Source: Pseudomonas sp. PGPPP3
Lineage (GTDB): Bacteria; Pseudomonadota; Gammaproteobacteria; Pseudomonadales; Pseudomonadaceae
Direction of reading: 5' to 3'
Length of the DNA: 7,203 nt
Assembly: GCA_002256055.1 (NCBI GenBank)
Contig: NKIE01000009.1
Span: 1-7,203 of the forward strand
Below, one piece after another: positions 1 through 7,203 of the stretch. Every line of letters starts with the position of its first letter. The stretch's first letter is position 1. Under the pieces are notes generated by a model. That model had not been told where the DNA came from. It did no database searches and worked only from the letters and a program-made list of their open reading frames with translations. Made by a program: the position numbers and the translations under genes.

Positions 1-663
<663 letters not shown>

Positions 664-1851
664 TCAGGGCGCCAGGGGCGCCAGCTGCCAACGTCCGTCA
701 CACACCTGCAGCAGACGATCACAGCCCGCCGCGTGCGCTGCCGCCAGATCCTGCCCAGGCAATGCCTGCACCACACGCACACCCTCGCGGCGCAAGCGCT
801 GCACGGCCTGCCACAGGTACAAATCATGACTGTCCGGAGCCCACACACCTGCAGGTATTTCGATCTCCGGCATTTGCCCACGATCGACCAGCGATTTCAA
901 ATCGGTGGAGAAGCCAGTAGCCGGGCGCGCACGACCAAAATCAGCGCCAATGTCATCATAACGACCACCCTGGGCGATCGACTGCCCCGAGCCCGGCACA
1001 AAGGCCGCGAAGACCACGCCCGTGTGATAGTGATAACCACGCAACTCGCCCAGGTCGAAGTACAGCGGCAACTCGGGGTAACGCACGCTGAGCATGTCGG
1101 CAATGGCCATCAGCTCATCCAGCGCCACATGCACCTCTTCCGGCGCCTCGACCAGGCAAGCCTGAGCCAGATCAAGCACATCGCGATCACCACACAACTC
1201 AGCCAGCGCACGCAGCATCTTGCGCGGCTCGGCCGGCAGTTCGGCGGTCAAGGCCTCAACCTCGTCAATAGCCTTGCGCTGCAAGGCATCAAACAGCTGC
1301 TGCTCCAACTCGCCACACAGACCGGCGGCACGGGCCAGGCCGCGGTAGATACCGACATGCCCCAGGTCCATGTGCACATCAGGCACCTGCGCCAGCGCCA
1401 GGGTGTCGAGCATCAAACTGATGACTTCAACATCGCTGGCCGGGCTGGCATCGCCATACAACTCGGCGCCCAACTGGATCGGGCTACGCGAAGTGCTCAA
1501 CGCCCGCGGCTGCGCATGCAGCACGCTGCCGGCGTAACACAAACGGCTCGGCGCTTCACAGCGCAAGGTATGGGCATCGATACGCGCGACCTGCGGCGTG
1601 ATGTCGGCACGAAAGCCCATCAAACGCCCAGAACTCGGATCAATAACCTTGAAAGTGCGCAGATCAAGATCCTGACCCGCGCCCGTCAGCAGCGACTCCA
1701 GGTATTCGATATGCGGGGTGATAACGAGCTCATAGCCCCAGTTCTGGAACAGATCCAGCACCTGCCGGCGCGCAGCTTCAATGCGCGCCGCTTCGGGCGG
1801 CAGTATTTCTTCGATGCCATCTGGCAGCAGCCAGCGGTCTACCGTTGCCAT
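664..1851 (-). CDS. hisZ: ATP phosphoribosyltransferase regulatory subunit
   Basis: HisZ is a catalytically inactive paralogue of histidyl-tRNA synthetase. It assembles with the short form of HisG to make active, histidine-sensitive ATP phosphoribosyltransferase, the first step of histidine synthesis. The 395-residue product has the usual Pseudomonas length and the class II synthetase fold: a motif 2-like segment [12 protein letters not shown] at 80-91, QLGAELYG near 126-133, [11 protein letters not shown] at 271-281, QGGRYD at 294-299 and PATGFS at 310-315. The C-terminal anticodon-binding domain of true HisRS is absent, which separates HisZ from HisS. The start ATG at 1849-1851 has a GAGGGG site (1861-1866) 9 bases upstream. 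It lies 35 bases after the DUF2065 gene and 54 before purA. Its partner hisG is not in the window, so the histidine and purine genes here are linked only by position. No frame damage is seen. Confidence 0.97.
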   Translation of the reverse strand: MATVDRWLLPDGIEEILPPEAARIEAARRQVLDLFQNWGYELVITPHIEYLESLLTGAGQDLDLRTFKVIDPSSGRLMGFRADITPQVARIDAHTLRCEAPSRLCYAGSVLHAQPRALSTSRSPIQLGAELYGDASPASDVEVISLMLDTLALAQVPDVHMDLGHVGIYRGLARAAGLCGELEQQLFDALQRKAIDEVEALTAELPAEPRKMLRALAELCGDRDVLDLAQACLVEAPEEVHVALDELMAIADMLSVRYPELPLYFDLGELRGYHYHTGVVFAAFVPGSGQSIAQGGRYDDIGADFGRARPATGFSTDLKSLVDRGQMPEIEIPAGVWAPDSHDLYLWQAVQRLRREGVRVVQALPGQDLAAAHAAGCDRLLQVCDGRWQLAPLAP

Positions 1852-1886
1852 TTCGCTATTCCCCTCTCGACCTGGGCGGCAAGCCT

Positions 1887-2072
1887 TCAGTGAAGCAGAT
1901 AAAGGAGGCTGGTCCCCAGCAGCATGCTGGCCAACCCCATTAGTCGCAGCTGCGTGTTACTCAGCCGCAATAGCTGAGCCAACGCCCCACGCCAACGCTG
2001 TGGAGAAAGAAAGGGCAAGACGCCTTCAAGCACCAACAACAAACAAAATGCGATGCCAAGTTCTTGCCACAT
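1887..2072 (-). CDS. Small membrane protein of the DUF2065 (YjeT) family
   Basis: This 61-residue protein begins MWQELGIAF and ends [10 protein letters not shown]. It has two hydrophobic segments, about residues 5-24 and 44-60, separated by a basic stretch containing PQRWR and the family-like [10 protein letters not shown]. That is the layout of the DUF2065/YjeT inner-membrane proteins, which sit next to hflC in Pseudomonas and E. coli; their function is not established. I chose ATG at 2070-2072 because the family starts at MWQEL. An in-frame GTG at 2079-2081 would add three residues. Neither start has a well-placed ribosome site: only GGGAAG occurs, one base before the ATG. The start lies just 15 bases after the T-tract of a strong terminator, so expression may depend on read-through or on a promoter overlapping that terminator. 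Position beside hflKC suggests, without proving, a link to membrane-protein quality control. Confidence 0.9.
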   Translation of the reverse strand: MWQELGIAFCLLLVLEGVLPFLSPQRWRGALAQLLRLSNTQLRLMGLASMLLGTSLLYLLH

Positions 2073-2087
2073 GCTTCCCACAGACGC

Positions 2088-2111
2088 AAAAAAGCCGGGA
2101 TTTTCCCGGCT
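2088..2111 (-). terminator. Intrinsic terminator after hflC
   Basis: On the minus strand an 8-bp perfect stem (AGCCGGGA pairing with TCCCGGCT, arms 2104-2111 and 2093-2100) closes a 3-base loop. It runs directly into six T residues (2088-2093, the first being the stem's last base). This is a textbook rho-independent terminator for transcripts coming from hflX-hflK-hflC. Downstream DUF2065 begins only 15 bases beyond the T-tract. Confidence 0.88.
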
Positions 2112-2116
2112 GGCTC

Positions 2117-2144
2117 ATGATAACACGTTTTCTTCTGAGGTCAC
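2117..2144 (-). promoter_or_regulatory. Candidate sigma-70 promoter for DUF2065-hisZ-purA
   Basis: Reading the minus strand, GTGACC (2139-2144; 4 of 6 bases match TTGACA) is followed after 16 bases by TATCAT (2117-2122; 5 of 6 match TATAAT). A start about 7 bases downstream would fall near 2110, at the edge of the terminator stem. The new transcript would then lack most or part of the intact terminator arm and could escape it. The match is modest and such matches occur by chance, so this is inference supported mainly by the need for a promoter after the terminator. Confidence 0.3.
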
Positions 2145-2175
2145 CCCGGCGGGCGCTGGGCGCCCACCGGAGGTG
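2142..2175 (-). other. Strong imperfect hairpin just after the hflC stop
   Basis: GGGCGC (2151-2156) pairs with GCGCCC (2160-2165) around a TGG loop. After a C/A mismatch CCGG (2146-2149) pairs with CCGG (2167-2170), and after a bulged A (2171) CACC (2142-2145) pairs with GGTG (2172-2175). The structure starts 3 bases beyond the hflC stop codon and has no T-tract, so it is not a terminator by itself. It may protect the hflC message 3' end from exonucleases, in series with the terminator downstream. Its function is inferred. Confidence 0.5.
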
Positions 2176-2178
2176 GCT

Positions 2179-3048
2179 TCAAGGCTTGGCTTTTTCCAGG
2201 TAGCGGAAGAACTCGCTATTGGGATCAAGCACCAGCACATCACTCTTGCTGGCAAAGCTTTCGCGGTAGGCACGCAGGCTACGGTAGAAGGCGTAGAACT
2301 CCTGATCCATGCCGTAGGCCTTGGCGTAAATCGCCGCCGCCAGGGCATCGCCATCACCACGCGCCTCTTCCGAACTGCGATACGCCTCGGCCAACAACAC
2401 GCGACGCTGGCGATCGGCGTCAGCACGAATACCTTCGGCCAACTCCTTACCTTTGGCGCGATGCTCACGGGCCTCACGCTCACGCTCGGTGCTCATCCGC
2501 TCAAACACGCTGCGGTTAACTTCCTTGGGCAGGTCAATGGCCTTGACGCGCACGTCAACCACTTCGATGCCCAACTCTTTCATCGCCAGCTTGTTCAGCA
2601 GGGCCGTGATATCCGCCATCAGCGCATCACGCTCACCGGACACCACTTCATGCAGCGTGCGCTTACCGAACTGGTCACGCAGACCCGACTCCAGACGGCG
2701 CGACAAACGCTCGTCAGCAATCTGCTTCATGCCCGAGGTCGCGGTGTAGTAACGCTCGGCATCCGCCACCCGCCACTTGGCGTAGGCATCCACCATCACC
2801 GCTTTCTTTTCCAGGGTCAGAAACCGCTGAGTCGGCGAATCAAGGGTCAGCAAACGCGCTTCAAACTTGCGCACCTGGTTGATGTACGGGTACTTCACAT
2901 GCAGACCTGGCTGTACGTCAGCCTGCACGATCCGACCGAACTGCAGGAGCACAGCCTTTTCGGTCTGCGCCACGATGTAGAAGCTGTTCCAGGCCAATAC
3001 AGCCAGAATCACGCCACCTACCAGGGCAATCAGTGATTTATTGCTCAT
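2179..3048 (-). CDS. hflC: HflC, SPFH/band-7 modulator of FtsH protease
   Basis: HflC forms with HflK a large periplasm-facing cage in the inner membrane that encloses FtsH hexamers and restrains or directs degradation of membrane proteins. The 289-residue product has an N-terminal signal-anchor helix (about residues 5-24) and then a band-7/SPFH domain beginning near TEKAVLLQFGRI. A charged helical region follows, rich in Glu, Arg and Ala (about 190-240, including STEREREAREHRAKG), and the tail ends with the family-like EFFRYL near the C-terminus. Length and sequence are normal for Pseudomonas. The ATG at 3046-3048 is preceded by a GGGAGAG ribosome site lying inside the end of hflK. In the family reading frame the hflK stop and this start overlap as TGATG, indicating translational coupling. 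The gene is intact, unlike its partner hflK. Confidence 0.97.
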   Translation of the reverse strand: MSNKSLIALVGGVILAVLAWNSFYIVAQTEKAVLLQFGRIVQADVQPGLHVKYPYINQVRKFEARLLTLDSPTQRFLTLEKKAVMVDAYAKWRVADAERYYTATSGMKQIADERLSRRLESGLRDQFGKRTLHEVVSGERDALMADITALLNKLAMKELGIEVVDVRVKAIDLPKEVNRSVFERMSTEREREAREHRAKGKELAEGIRADADRQRRVLLAEAYRSSEEARGDGDALAAAIYAKAYGMDQEFYAFYRSLRAYRESFASKSDVLVLDPNSEFFRYLEKAKP

Positions 3049-4173
3049 CAGCGACTCTCCCGCGAACGCAGATCACGCTGCTATCGGCATTGCCGCCCGC
3101 CGCCGCAGTGACAGAAGCAGCGCTGGCGCCACGACCTTCGATCATTTTATCCAGCGGTAGATAGAGCAAGTTATTTTGCCCTTTATCACCGGTTACCAGC
3201 ACCTTGCTGGTATTGCTGAAGACTTCCTGCATGGTGTCAAGGTACAGACGCTGACGCGTGACCTCAGGCGCTTTGCGGTACTCGGCGACCAGCTTGGTAA
3301 AGCGATCCGCCTCACCCTTGGCACGAGAAACCACTTCATCGCGATAGCCGTTGGCATCTTCAAGAATACGCTGCGACTGCCCGCGCGCTTCCGGCACTAC
3401 GCCGTTTGCATAGGTTTCCGCCTGATTCTTCTCACGCTGCTCGTCTTCACGAGCACGGATCACGTCATCAAAGGCTTCCTGCACTTCACGTGGCGCGGCG
3501 GCGTTCTGCACGTTCACCTGAGTCACAGTGATACCGGTGCCATAGGCATCCAGGAAGCGCTGTAGACGCTCCTTGATTTCGCTGGCCATCAGCTCACGAC
3601 CCTCGGTCAGCACCTGATCCATTTCGGTAGAGCCGACCACATGGCGCAGAGCGCTCTCGGTGGCCTGCTGCAGACTGATCTCTGGCTGATCGACGTTAAG
3701 CACGAAGTCTTTCAGGTTGCTGATCTTGTACTGCACGGTCAGCGGCACCTCGACGATGTTCTCGTCCTTGGTCAGCATCTGCCCTTGCTTGGTGTAGGAA
3801 CGTTCACGGGTAACGTTCTCCTGGTATTTCTTGTCGAACGGCGGCAGATAGATATGCAAACCATCGCCTTCGGTCGTGTGGTACTTACCCAGACGCAAGA
3901 TCACTGCTTGCTCCTGAGCATCCACGGTGTACACCGCGCTGAATAGCCAAAACACGGCCGCCACAACGAGGCCGACGCCAAACAGGACAAACCCGCCAGC
4001 ACCGCCACCGTCGTCACTACCCCGTTTTTAACGCCACCGAACAGCCCATTCAGGCTTTCTTGTAGCTTGCGGAAGGCCTCGTCGAGATCAGGCGGCCCCT
4101 TGCGATCACCGCCTTTGCGGCCACCCCAGGGATCCTGATTGTTCGAGTTGCCACCCGGCTCATTCCAAGCCAT
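3048..4173 (-). pseudogene. hflK: HflK, FtsH-protease modulator, reading frame broken twice
   Basis: HflK is HflC's SPFH partner in the FtsH-regulating membrane complex. Homology is split over three frames. Frame 1 starts at ATG 4171-4173 (GGAG at 4180-4183, 6 bases upstream) and encodes the Pseudomonas-type N-terminus MAWNEPGGNSNNQDPWGG through LNGLFGGVK. Without a shift it ends at 3901 as a 90-residue product. Frame 2, from about 4027, encodes the Gly-rich linker, the transmembrane helix (FVLFGVGLVVAAVFWLFSAV) and the whole SPFH domain with the coiled region. It would read past the normal end to a TAA at 3038-3040. Frame 3 encodes the tail DLRSRESR and a TGA at 3048-3050 overlapping the hflC start. 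Each junction corresponds to one missing base. Frame 2 shows no other damage, so either the lesions are recent or they are sequence errors. No good internal start exists for frame 2: its first GTG (3962-3964) lies inside the membrane helix. I call it a pseudogene as written; the gene's identity is secure, but its true state is not. Confidence 0.85.
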
Positions 4174-4251
4174 AGCGCTCTCCATACTGATAAAGCCAAG
4201 ACGCACCCACGGCACGTCCGCCCATGCTACCGAATGCCCACCACCAGCAGC

Positions 4252-4272
4252 AAAGCCACTGACAGAGGCTTT
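4252..4272 (-). other. Weak hairpin overlapping the hflX stop codon
   Basis: On the minus strand AAAGCC, starting within the hflX TAA stop, pairs perfectly over 6 bp with GGCTTT across a 9-base loop (4258-4266). Only three T residues close it, so termination would be weak at best. It might attenuate transcription between hflX and hflK, or be incidental. The rest of the 97-base hflX-hflK spacer shows only the hflK ribosome site at 4180-4183 and no convincing promoter. Confidence 0.25.
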
Positions 4273-5572
4273 ATTGCAAAGTGTGTTGCTGAATAAACGC
4301 GTCCGGGTCCCAGCCTTCGCGACTGACCAGCCGATTCAACTCACTGCGCGGCAAACGCACCGCCAAAAGACAACTGCCCTGCTCGTCATAGGACTCCTGC
4401 TGCACCACACCAAGGGTGAAAAATTGCGCCCTCAAGCGCCCCAACTGCTGCGGTAAACATAGGGTAGCCGCGAACATGTCATTGCCCAGCAACTCTGCCA
4501 AGGCCTGACGCAACAAATCGAGACCACTTCCATCCTGCGCCGACAACCAGACACGCTGCGGCTTGCCATCAGCATCGCGCTGAATCTGCGGCTCAACGCC
4601 TTCGAGCAGATCGACTTTGTTGTAGACCTCAAGCAACGGCAGGCTGTCGGCGCCAATTTCACCCAGCACCGCCAGCACCTGCTCGATCTGCGCCATACGC
4701 TCAGGTTCATGAGCATCAATCACATGGATCAGCAAATCGGAATTGCTCGATTCTTCCAGCGTAGCGCGGAAGGCCTCAACCAGTTTGTGCGGTAGGTGAC
4801 GGATAAAGCCCACGGTGTCGGCCAGCACGATCGGCCCCAGATCATCCAATTCCAGACGACGCAGGGTCGGATCGAGGGTGGCAAACAGTTGGTCGGCAGC
4901 AAACACATCGGATTCAGTCAGCGCATTGAACAACGTGGACTTGCCGGCGTTGGTGTAACCCACCAGCGACACCGATGGAATATCCGCCCGCTGGCGACCA
5001 CGCCGAGCCTGCTCGCGCTGACTGCGCACCTTGTCGAGCTTTTGCTTGATCTGACGGATACGCACACGCAGCAGACGGCGGTCGGTTTCCAGCTGGGTCT
5101 CGCCCGGCCCACGCAGGCCGATACCGCCTTTCTGCCGCTCAAGGTGCGTCCAGCCGCGTACCAGACGCGTGCTCATATGGTCAAGCTGAGCCAACTCGAC
5201 CTGCAACTTGCCTTCATGGGTGCGCGCGCGCTGGGCGAAGATATCCAAGATCAGGCCGGTACGATCAAGCACGCGACACTCGAACACACGCTCGAGGTTG
5301 CGTTCCTGACTGGGCGTAAGGACGTGATTGAAAATCACCAGATCGGCTTGAGCGGTCTGCACGAGGTCGCGCAGCTCACCGACCTTGCCGCTACCGATAA
5401 GAAACTTGGCCGTTGGCCGCTGACGCGGCACCGTAACGAAACTGACCGTCTCGGCGCCCGCCGAGAGGGCCAGCTCCTGGAATTCCTGCGGGTCTTCACG
5501 CGCCTCAGGGTCTTGGCCGTCCAGATGAACCAGAATGGCCCGTTCACCACCACCGTGACGCTCAAAGAACAA
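4271..5572 (-). CDS. hflX: Ribosome-associated GTPase HflX
   Basis: HflX is an Obg-related GTPase that binds the 50S subunit and splits stalled or hibernating 70S ribosomes, notably after heat or antibiotic stress. The 433-residue product has the HflX N-terminal domain (roughly 1-125), a Gly-rich linker containing GGIGLRGPGETQLE (149-162) followed by a basic coiled helix (about 163-195), then the G domain: G1 GYTNAGKS 205-212, switch I ATLDPT 231-236, G3 DTVGF 252-256, G4 NKVD 318-321 and G5-like SAQDG 344-348. A C-terminal domain follows. All GTPase motifs are intact. The start is TTG at 5570-5572, chosen because AGGAG (5579-5583) lies 6 bases upstream, an in-frame TAG lies just above it, and the Pseudomonas family begins at MFFERHGGGE. 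The gene starts 12 bases after hfq, implying co-transcription. The name reflects an old lambda lysogeny locus; HflX does not act with HflKC. Confidence 0.97.
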   Translation of the reverse strand: MFFERHGGGERAILVHLDGQDPEAREDPQEFQELALSAGAETVSFVTVPRQRPTAKFLIGSGKVGELRDLVQTAQADLVIFNHVLTPSQERNLERVFECRVLDRTGLILDIFAQRARTHEGKLQVELAQLDHMSTRLVRGWTHLERQKGGIGLRGPGETQLETDRRLLRVRIRQIKQKLDKVRSQREQARRGRQRADIPSVSLVGYTNAGKSTLFNALTESDVFAADQLFATLDPTLRRLELDDLGPIVLADTVGFIRHLPHKLVEAFRATLEESSNSDLLIHVIDAHEPERMAQIEQVLAVLGEIGADSLPLLEVYNKVDLLEGVEPQIQRDADGKPQRVWLSAQDGSGLDLLRQALAELLGNDMFAATLCLPQQLGRLRAQFFTLGVVQQESYDEQGSCLLAVRLPRSELNRLVSREGWDPDAFIQQHTLQ

Positions 5573-5578
5573 AGCAGA

Positions 5579-5583
5579 CTCCT
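5579..5583 (-). promoter_or_regulatory. Ribosome binding site setting the hflX TTG start
   Basis: AGGAG sits 6 bases before the TTG and one base after the end of the hfq stop codon. It is well placed for TTG and for no ATG, so it decides the unusual start. Closeness to the hfq stop makes translational coupling likely. Confidence 0.8.
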
Positions 5584-5584
5584 A

Positions 5585-5866
<282 letters not shown>

Positions 5867-5878
5867 TCAGATAAATAG

Positions 5879-5903
5879 GGATCTAAGATCCAATAATTGT
5901 ATA
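5879..5903 (-). promoter_or_regulatory. AT-rich leader of hfq with palindrome and -10-like element
   Basis: The 117-base miaA-hfq spacer is richer in A and T than the genes around it. On the minus strand it holds TACAAT (5896-5901; 5 of 6 match TATAAT), overlapping TATACA, but I find no good -35 hexamer at 16-18 bases. Just downstream is the perfect inverted repeat GGATCT-T-AGATCC (5879-5891), and a further GGATC copy lies at 5864-5868. In E. coli, hfq is known to have its own promoters near this position and to be controlled by Hfq itself. A regulatory role here is inferred. No terminator is visible in the spacer. Confidence 0.3.
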
Positions 5904-5962
5904 AAGCAAAACCGCTGCCTTATGCCGCCAAACGCTAAGGATAGCCGGCAACCAGCAAAAAC

Positions 5963-6895
5963 TCAGTCCAATATGGAGTTGGCCTGCAGGTATTTCAAGG
6001 CGAGGGCCAGATTGTGGTCCGCCAGACTGTCCAGCCAGTGCAACCCATCCCAGCCACGCAGCCAGGTAAATTGCCGCTTGGCCAGCTGACGCGTGGCAAT
6101 CACGCCGCGCTCCTGCATCTCGGCATGACTGAGACGCCCCTCAAGGTAATCCCAGACTTGGCGGTAGCCAACCGCCCTTATAGACGGCATTTGCGCGTGC
6201 AAGTCACCTCGCTCGTGCAACGCCTGAACCTCGTCGACAAAGCCTTGGTCCAGCATTTGCTGAAATCGTTCCGCAATTCGCTCATGCAGCACCTGACGCT
6301 GCGCCGGTGCGATCGCCAATTGCGCCACAGTATAGGGCAATAGCGCCGCCTTCGATGCGTCTGGATCGGCACTTTGCCCGTGTTGAAGCTGGCGATGAGC
6401 GGTCATGCTCTGCCCGCTCAGGCGGTAAACCTCTAACGCGCGGAGCAGGCGCTGCGGGTCATTGGGATGAATACGCGCGGCCGACTCAGGGTCGACAGCA
6501 CGCAGTTGCTCATGCAACACCTGCCAGCCCTCGCGGGCCGCCTGGGCCGCCAACTCCGCGCGCAAGGCCTTGAAATACAACATGGTGCCGCCCACCAGCA
6601 GCGGAATACGACCACGCGCTGTGGCTGCCGCCATGGCCTCCAGGGCGTCGGCGCGAAACTCTGCCGCCGAATAGGTTTGCGCAGGGTCGCGAATATCGAT
6701 CAGCTGATGAGGATATTCCGCAAGCACGGCCTTGCTCGGTTTGGCCGTACCGATGTCCATGTCGCGATAGACCAGGGCCGAATCGACGCTAATCAGTTCG
6801 CACGGCAAGGCGCGAGCCAGGGCCAGGGCCAGATCGGTCTTGCCGGCCGCGGTCGGGCCCATGAGGAAAATCGCAGGCGGCAGGCGCGCTGACAT
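5963..6895 (-). CDS. miaA: tRNA dimethylallyltransferase with a 14-residue internal gap
   Basis: MiaA transfers a dimethylallyl group to N6 of A37 in tRNAs reading codons that begin with U, the first step to ms2i6A, which steadies codon reading. The 310-residue product has the P-loop GPTAAGKT at 13-20, the substrate-site segment [17 protein letters not shown] at 38-54, [11 protein letters not shown] at 101-111 and [15 protein letters not shown] at 142-156. Family members are about 316-323 residues. The shortfall falls in one place: after FKAL (codon ending at 6563) the sequence passes directly to [13 protein letters not shown], without the usual segment of LEGL...P.ADPEV type. The frame is kept. 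This segment leads into the tRNA-contacting insertion domain, so activity could be reduced. The start ATG at 6893-6895 uses TAAGGG (6902-6907), which includes the mutL stop; only 9 bases separate the genes. Identity is secure, function less so. Confidence 0.93.
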   Translation of the reverse strand: MSARLPPAIFLMGPTAAGKTDLALALARALPCELISVDSALVYRDMDIGTAKPSKAVLAEYPHQLIDIRDPAQTYSAAEFRADALEAMAAATARGRIPLLVGGTMLYFKALRAELAAQAAREGWQVLHEQLRAVDPESAARIHPNDPQRLLRALEVYRLSGQSMTAHRQLQHGQSADPDASKAALLPYTVAQLAIAPAQRQVLHERIAERFQQMLDQGFVDEVQALHERGDLHAQMPSIRAVGYRQVWDYLEGRLSHAEMQERGVIATRQLAKRQFTWLRGWDGLHWLDSLADHNLALALKYLQANSILD

Positions 6896-6901
6896 AAATA
6901 G

Positions 6902-6907
6902 CCCTTA
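6902..6907 (-). promoter_or_regulatory. miaA ribosome site built into the mutL stop codon
   Basis: TAAGGG contains the mutL TAA stop and lies 6 bases before the miaA ATG, so ribosomes ending on mutL can pass straight to miaA. This supports the chosen miaA start and implies translational coupling. Confidence 0.7.
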
Positions 6908-7203
6908 GCGTCCGCGCAAGAAGAGTTTGTCCAGATCATCCATACCCAGCTGGGTCCAGGTCGGACGCCCATGGTTGCACTGACCGCTGCGCTCGGTGTG
7001 TTCCATATCGCGCAGCAAACCATTCATTTCCGGCAGGCTCAGGCGGCGGTTGGCGCGCACCGCGCCGTGACAGGCCATGGTACCCAGCAGCTCATTGATA
7101 TGGGCTTTGATCCGGTCGCTACTGCCGTACTCCAGCAGGTCCGCCAGCACATCACGCACCAGTTGCACGCTTTCGGCCTGCTTGAGCAGGGCCGGGGTTT
7201 GAC
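6905..7203 (-). CDS. mutL: DNA mismatch repair protein MutL, C-terminal 98 residues (partial)
   Basis: MutL couples mismatch recognition by MutS to strand incision and removal. Only the last 98 complete codons are present, entering from the right edge and ending at TAA 6905-6907. They cover the end of the C-terminal dimerisation domain: [20 protein letters not shown], the conserved [19 protein letters not shown], then [12 protein letters not shown] and the closing LDKLFLRGR. The C-N-HGRP element belongs to the metal-site motifs of MutL proteins that carry their own nicking endonuclease, as Pseudomonas MutL does; the main DQHA-type motif would lie outside this window. No damage is visible in this part. 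It is tightly joined to miaA, nine bases apart, an order shared with E. coli and Pseudomonas. Confidence 0.97.
   Translation of the reverse strand, partial: QTPALLKQAESVQLVRDVLADLLEYGSSDRIKAHINELLGTMACHGAVRANRRLSLPEMNGLLRDMEHTERSGQCNHGRPTWTQLGMDDLDKLFLRGR

Noticed and set aside
2053..3036. A 327-codon plus-strand open frame opposite hflC
   Set aside because: It is a same-register shadow of hflC and shows no family motif; hflC itself is unambiguous.
3038..3964. A separate 308-residue SPFH protein starting at GTG 3962-3964
   Set aside because: The start falls inside the HflK membrane helix and has no ribosome site. The sequence upstream in the same frame (from about 4027) continues the HflK linker, so this is the middle of a broken hflK and not a distinct gene.
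4020..4032. Programmed -1 ribosomal frameshifting in hflK
   Set aside because: The heptamer T-AAA-AAC does not meet the slippery-site rule, family members have one continuous frame, and a second unrelated break occurs further on. It is kept only as an alternative within the finding.

Overview
This window is core chromosome of a gammaproteobacterium, almost certainly a Pseudomonas or close relative. The gene order (mutL, miaA, hfq, hflX, hflK, hflC, a DUF2065 gene, hisZ, purA) is the one known from Pseudomonas genomes. The Hfq, MutL C-terminus, HisZ and PurA sequences all read as Pseudomonas-type, and the codons are GC-rich, with the rare Leu/Ser codons TTA, CTA and TCA largely absent. Every gene lies on the minus strand, so the window is transcribed right to left.

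Layout from right to left: the last 98 codons of mutL (mismatch repair) run into miaA (tRNA A37 dimethylallyltransferase), whose Shine-Dalgarno includes the mutL stop codon. A 117-base AT-richer spacer precedes hfq (RNA chaperone). Twelve bases later hflX (ribosome-splitting GTPase) starts at TTG. After a 97-base spacer come hflK and hflC, the two SPFH/band-7 membrane proteins that regulate FtsH protease. Their ends overlap at TGATG if the family reading frame of hflK is restored. A strong hairpin and a textbook intrinsic terminator follow hflC, directly before a small membrane protein gene (DUF2065, YjeT-like). Then come hisZ (regulatory subunit of the first histidine enzyme) and the first 203 codons of purA (adenylosuccinate synthetase), which runs off the left edge.

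The operon thus divides into a tRNA/RNA/FtsH-control block (mutL to hflC), closed by the terminator, and a small-membrane-protein plus nucleotide/histidine block (DUF2065, hisZ, purA). The second block probably needs its own promoter or read-through; a weak promoter candidate sits just before the terminator.

I see no mobile element, CRISPR array, phage or new defence system. What departs from the family pattern is damage: hflK carries two apparent one-base deletions (near 4025 and near 3078), and miaA lacks about 14 residues in frame just after its GGTMLY motif. These are either sequencing/assembly faults or real lesions in otherwise well-conserved genes, and they are the points most worth checking.
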